Assembly (NCBI GenBank): GCA_013215285.1
Contig: JABSRD010000008.1
Location: forward strand, 1 to 64,000
Origin: Candidatus Nitrosopumilus sp.
GTDB lineage: Archaea; Thermoproteota; Nitrososphaeria; Nitrososphaerales; Nitrosopumilaceae
Length of the DNA: 64,000 bases
Reading direction: 5' to 3'
The first letter of the stretch is position 1. Every line of letters begins with the position of its first letter. The notes beneath the pieces were generated by a model. It did no database searches and was not told the origin of the DNA. It worked only from the letters and a program-made list of their open reading frames with translations. Of this stretch, positions 61,111 through 64,000 are shown piece by piece. A program made the position numbers and the translations under genes.

Positions 61111-61127
61111 GATCAGTATAGCTGATC
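61111..61127. repeat. Inverted repeat GATCAG/CTGATC
   Basis: Two 6-bp arms with a 5-nt spacer, 14 bp before the upstream copy of the 30-bp direct repeat. Role unknown; it may belong to the same small element. Confidence 0.35.
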
Positions 61128-61140
61128 ACGTGGATTATTC

Positions 61141-61170
61141 TTTAGGAATAGTAAAGTAAAACGAGCTTAT
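61141..61170 (+). repeat. 30-bp direct repeat, upstream copy
   Basis: Identical over all 30 bases to 61579-61608 (begins TTTAGGAATAGTAAAG, ends ACGAGCTTAT). The two copies lie 438 bp apart and bracket the gene at 61260. Sequence on both sides of the copies differs, so this is not a longer duplication. Confidence 0.9.
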
Positions 61171-61259
61171 CCTAATCTAAGTAAATTTGGATTTGTCCCA
61201 TTTGACGTCAAGTGTAAACGAGTAATTGAATTAAATTCTAGTTTAGATGTTTTCAACAC

Positions 61260-61583
61260 ATGGTAAATCCAATCTATAGTGACAAACATATTCAAATTTT
61301 TAATGATAAGATCAGATTCAAGTCTTGGGTTTTACCATGGGGCAAAAAAGACGTAAAATTTTCTCATATTAAAAAAATTTCAGAGAAAAATATGGGCTTA
61401 TCGGGTAGATTACGAATTTCAGGGTCAAGTAATTTTAGAGATTGGTTTCATTTTGATGCTACAAGACCTACAAAGAAAAAAGCAATTGTATTGGAAACTG
61501 ACTTTACAATATACAAAAGATTGTGGATCACGCCTGAAAGACATGCAGAAGCATTACGAGTTTTAAGAAAGTTCACGGTTTAG
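61260..61583 (+). CDS. Small protein of unknown function between direct repeats
   Basis: A 107-residue basic, strand-rich protein (HIQIFNDKIRFKSWVLPWGK, SGRLRISGSSNFRDWFHFD) ending in a helix (PERHAEALRVLRKFTV). The strand pattern with a terminal helix resembles a PH-like domain, but no match is claimed. Its stop codon lies inside the downstream 30-bp repeat copy. It could be a small gene cassette. Confidence 0.6.
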   Translation: MVNPIYSDKHIQIFNDKIRFKSWVLPWGKKDVKFSHIKKISEKNMGLSGRLRISGSSNFRDWFHFDATRPTKKKAIVLETDFTIYKRLWITPERHAEALRVLRKFTV

Positions 61584-61608
61584 GAATAGTAAAGTAAAAC
61601 GAGCTTAT
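61579..61608 (+). repeat. 30-bp direct repeat, downstream copy
   Basis: Overlaps the last bases and stop codon of the gene at 61260 and matches 61141-61170 exactly. Hence the repeat is 3'-end sequence of that gene, with a second copy stranded upstream. Confidence 0.9.
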
Positions 61609-61676
61609 TCTATTCAAAATAAATGCTATTACGATAATTGTTACAGGTTTCATACCATATCACGAAGTTTCTTATC

Positions 61677-61883
61677 TCAACTTTCGATAAGATTATGATG
61701 ATCATCACAATAGATTGCAATGTTCTTGTAACTATTATTTTCAGAATTTCCATCTCTATGATGTAAATTTAATTTTATATCAAGTGCAGTTTTTCCACAT
61801 TTTTCACATCTGACCCTATTAACAGTAAATTGACCAAGATACTTCAAAAGATCAGTTTGGCTGAAATCTTTTCTATCATCCAT
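61677..61883 (-). CDS. Small HNH-type protein
   Basis: A 68-residue protein with an HNH-endonuclease-like motif: CEKCGKTALDIKLNLHHRDG, then SENNSYKNIAIYCDDHHNLIES. The C-x2-C ... HH ... N ... C-x2-H set fits an HNH zinc fold. It has no partner domain. It could be a homing-type nuclease relic or a stand-alone DNA-binding enzyme. Confidence 0.7.
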   Translation of the reverse strand: MDDRKDFSQTDLLKYLGQFTVNRVRCEKCGKTALDIKLNLHHRDGNSENNSYKNIAIYCDDHHNLIES

Positions 61884-61962
61884 GATTTTTTTATCTTATT
61901 CTATTATTTTAGAAATTGTTTGACAACATTAGATTATATAGACAGAAAATTGTCGTTTTTTT

Positions 61963-62100
61963 ATGAATTTATTTAGAAAACAACAAACTCAAGAAGTGGG
62001 TTTAATGTGTAAAATATGTAAAATGGAATTTTCTGACTCTGAAAGAACTATGCGACATATGGTTAAAGCACATTCCAAACCACAAAAAACCAAAAAATAA
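61963..62100 (+). CDS. 45-residue C2H2 zinc-finger protein
   Basis: Reads a single finger C-x2-C-x12-H-x4-H (MCKICKMEFSDSERTMRHMV, KAHS) with a basic tail. The TATA box TATATA at 61935-61940 ends 22 nt before the ATG, the leaderless spacing of this genome. This supports a real gene too short for usual ORF filters. Confidence 0.7.
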   Translation: MNLFRKQQTQEVGLMCKICKMEFSDSERTMRHMVKAHSKPQKTKK

Positions 62101-62165
62101 CCCATTCATTTTTGAAAGCATGTTATTTTGTAACTGGTTTATCCCATACAACCCTTAAACCAGTA

Positions 62166-62321
62166 CTAATCTCTGTATTGGAAAAGAAACTTAGTTTGAG
62201 ATAGATAGAATCCTTGTCGTTCTCTTATTTTTTTCATACATAATTTTGATTTTTCTTCAGTATGAATCCATTCAGGAATTAGACAACAAATACAAATTTT
62301 TGGTTTCAGTATAGATTTCAC
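62166..62321 (-). CDS. 51-residue Cys-rich mini-protein
   Basis: A GTG-started ORF (MKSILKPKICICCLIPEWIH, then KSKLCMKKIRERQGFYLSQT). Three Cys cluster near residue 10 and one follows at residue 28. It may bind a metal, but the start has no clear promoter. The family is unknown. Gap 62322-62388 shows nothing I can name. Confidence 0.45.
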   Translation of the reverse strand: MKSILKPKICICCLIPEWIHTEEKSKLCMKKIRERQGFYLSQTKFLFQYRD

Positions 62322-62388
62322 TATAATATTTTTTTAATTCTATTATTAGAAAATAGATTAAACAATGCGGTATGCCTTTAAGTTTAAT

Positions 62389-62787
62389 TCATTCTTTAGG
62401 ATGAGCACAAAGTTCTGTTAAAACTCCATATAATGACTTTGGATGGATAAAAGTAACTTTAGTTCCAGCAGAGCCAGGTCGAATATTCCCAAGGAATTGA
62501 ATTCCACATCCCTCCATTCTAGTTACCTCACCTTCAATATTTTCAGTTTCCAAAGCCATGTGATGTAGTCCTTGACCTTTTTTATCTAGAAATTTTTTAA
62601 TTGGACTAGTATCATTTGTTGGTTGCATTAATTCAATACGAGCATTTTCTAAATGAATAATTGCAATTTTAACACCTTCAGATTCTACTGTTTCAAATTC
62701 TACATGATCTACACCTAATGCTTGTTGATATATTTTAGCAGATTCTTCTACATCATTTACTGCAATTGCAATATGATCAATTTTCAT
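62389..62787 (-). CDS. mce: Methylmalonyl-CoA epimerase
   Basis: A glyoxalase-fold enzyme that interconverts R- and S-methylmalonyl-CoA. The 132 residues read MKIDHIAIAVNDVEESAKIY, the metal ligands are seen in HIAIAV, the mid Glu of IELMQP and GLHHMALET, and the end is YGVLTELC. It directly follows the mutase gene (stop and start adjacent). Both act in the 3-hydroxypropionate/4-hydroxybutyrate CO2-fixation cycle of ammonia-oxidising archaea. Confidence 0.95.
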   Translation of the reverse strand: MKIDHIAIAVNDVEESAKIYQQALGVDHVEFETVESEGVKIAIIHLENARIELMQPTNDTSPIKKFLDKKGQGLHHMALETENIEGEVTRMEGCGIQFLGNIRPGSAGTKVTFIHPKSLYGVLTELCAHPKE

Positions 62788-64000
62788 CTAAAAGACCTCT
62801 TTTGGACGATACTCGCCAAACACTTCTCTAAATGTATTGCTTATTTCACCAGTAGTAGCAAATGCTTTTGCTGCAGTAACTATGTAAGGCATAAGATTCT
62901 CTTCAGTGTCAGCTGCACTTTTCATTGCAGATAGTGCGGTTTCTAATTTTTTATTATTACGAGAACTTCGTAATTTCTTTATTGCTTTATTTTGTTGAAT
63001 TTCAATTCTACCATCAACACGAAGTAAGTCAGGTTGTACTTCATCTTCTTCATACTTGTTTACACCGACAATAATTCTTTCTCCACTATCTGCTTCTTTC
63101 TTTAAACGATAAGCATTCTGTCTAATTTCAGATTGGAAGAATCCTTGCTCAATTGCTTTAACAGAACCACCCATTTTTTGAATTTTTTTAAGATATTTCC
63201 AGACATCAGCCTCGATTTGATCACATAATTCTTCTAAATAATGCGAACCACCCATAGGATCAGTAGTTTTTGTAATTCCACTTTCATGTGCTACAATTTG
63301 TTGTGTTCGTAAAGCAATTTTTGCAGATTCTTGAGTTGGTAGTGCTAATGCTTCATCTCGAGAGTTGGTGTGAAGAGATTGTGTACCTCCCAATACGGCA
63401 GCCATCGTTTGAATTGCAACACGAATAATGTTATTATCAGGTTGTTGCGCAGTTAAAGATTCACCACTAGTTTGAGTATGGAATTTTAATTGAATTGAAC
63501 GAGGGTTTTTTGCATGAAACATATCTTTCATGATTTTAGCATAAACTTTTCTTGCAACTCTAAACTTTGCCACTTCTTCAAAAAATTCTATAGTACAACA
63601 AAAGAAAAATGACAAACGTGGTGCAAAGTCATCGATTTTTAATCCTTTATCCAAACAAGTTTGGATATATGCAATTGCATTTGCTAGAGTAAATGCAACT
63701 TCTTGTGTTGCAGTACAACCAGCTTCTCTCATGTGATAACCAGATATTGAAACAGGATACCATGATGGTACTTTTTCTGCACAGTACTCTATCATGTCAC
63801 CAATTAATCGCATTGAGGGTTCAGGAGGATAGATGTAGGTGTTTCTTGCAATGTATTCTTTTAGAATATCATTTTGAGTAGTACCACGAAGTTCATGACT
63901 TTTGAATCCTTGTGATTCACCAACTGCGATATAATATGCAAGTAATGTTGATGCAGATGAATTAATTGTCATTGATGAACTTACTTTTCCTAAAGGAATA
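62788..64000 (-). CDS. mcmA1: Methylmalonyl-CoA mutase large subunit, N-terminus cut by window edge
   Basis: Coenzyme B12 enzyme that rearranges methylmalonyl-CoA and succinyl-CoA. The catalytic-barrel motifs are seen: LRGTTQNDILKEYIARNT, PPEPSMRLIGDMIEYC, FHTQTSGESLTAQQP, GGTQSLHTNSRDEALALPT and TTDPMGGSHYLEELC. There is no B12-binding domain at the C-terminus, as in archaeal two-subunit mutases. The frame stays open to the window edge, so the start lies outside; ATG 63972 is internal. Confidence 0.94.
   Translation of the reverse strand, partial: IPLGKVSSSMTINSSASTLLAYYIAVGESQGFKSHELRGTTQNDILKEYIARNTYIYPPEPSMRLIGDMIEYCAEKVPSWYPVSISGYHMREAGCTATQEVAFTLANAIAYIQTCLDKGLKIDDFAPRLSFFFCCTIEFFEEVAKFRVARKVYAKIMKDMFHAKNPRSIQLKFHTQTSGESLTAQQPDNNIIRVAIQTMAAVLGGTQSLHTNSRDEALALPTQESAKIALRTQQIVAHESGITKTTDPMGGSHYLEELCDQIEADVWKYLKKIQKMGGSVKAIEQGFFQSEIRQNAYRLKKEADSGERIIVGVNKYEEDEVQPDLLRVDGRIEIQQNKAIKKLRSSRNNKKLETALSAMKSAADTEENLMPYIVTAAKAFATTGEISNTFREVFGEYRPKEVF

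Noticed and set aside
60908..61159. Plus-strand ORF beginning MVELHDRVYAHS
   Set aside because: It is antisense to a Cys/His-patterned mini-gene and has no coding character.

Overview
The window is AT-rich archaeal DNA and looks like a marine ammonia-oxidising archaeon of the Nitrosopumilus type (Nitrososphaerota, formerly Thaumarchaeota). The archaeal signs are TFB, Alba, RNA polymerase subunit K, eS25 and eS26, deoxyhypusine synthase, archaeal-type ThrRS, family B DNA polymerase, class III pilin signals and Hef-like helicase. The lineage signs are a cupredoxin with a PEFG-type C-terminus, methylmalonyl-CoA mutase plus epimerase (3-hydroxypropionate/4-hydroxybutyrate cycle), phasin-like helical proteins and a TackOD1-like zinc protein beside pilus genes. 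No rRNA, tRNA, IS element or CRISPR array was found.

Layout. 1-7.1 kb: truncated pyrG, a cupredoxin, two frameshifted small genes, an intergenic block full of inverted repeats, an atypical TFB and phasin-like proteins. 7.2-13 kb: a compact trpEGDCBA operon on the minus strand with a palindrome in its divergent promoter region. 13-22 kb: small zinc proteins, an aldo/keto reductase, a pentapeptide-repeat protein, a predicted transmembrane terpene cyclase, a PfkB kinase, an orphan PD-(D/E)XK-like protein and a 5-residue tandem-repeat protein. 22-34 kb: housekeeping genes (eS26, CDP-alcohol transferase, agmatinase family, ThrRS, deoxyhypusine synthase, eS25, RpoK, Alba), an AsnB-like ligase, a YHS protein, an aldo/keto reductase and a UbiA prenyltransferase. 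34.5-45.7 kb: a surface/pilus locus with a 904-residue surface protein, four pilin-type proteins and a TackOD1-like zinc protein on the minus strand, divergent from an ATPase and two TadC/FlaJ-like membrane proteins. 45.8-51 kb: regulators mixed with three broken genes. 51-60 kb: Hef-like helicase, dCMP deaminase, PolB, SemiSWEET-like protein, TpiA, PPDK and an HTH-CBS regulator. 60-64 kb: small nuclease-like and zinc-finger ORFs, a gene bracketed by a 30-bp direct repeat, and mce with the 5'-truncated mutase gene.

Recurrent themes. Genes with a clear start commonly have a TATA-like box ending 21-23 nt upstream of the start codon, as expected for leaderless mRNAs. I used this to choose several TTG and GTG starts. 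Many genuine-looking genes are only 32-57 codons and rich in Cys/His. Several genes carry a one-base deletion or an in-frame stop, which means either gene decay or sequence error. The strongest candidates for new biology are the pilus/TackOD1 locus with its interrupted adhesin-like gene, the transmembrane terpene cyclase, the shared palindromic TATA box between rpoK and a cyclophilin-like gene, and the intergenic hairpin cluster near 3.1-3.4 kb.
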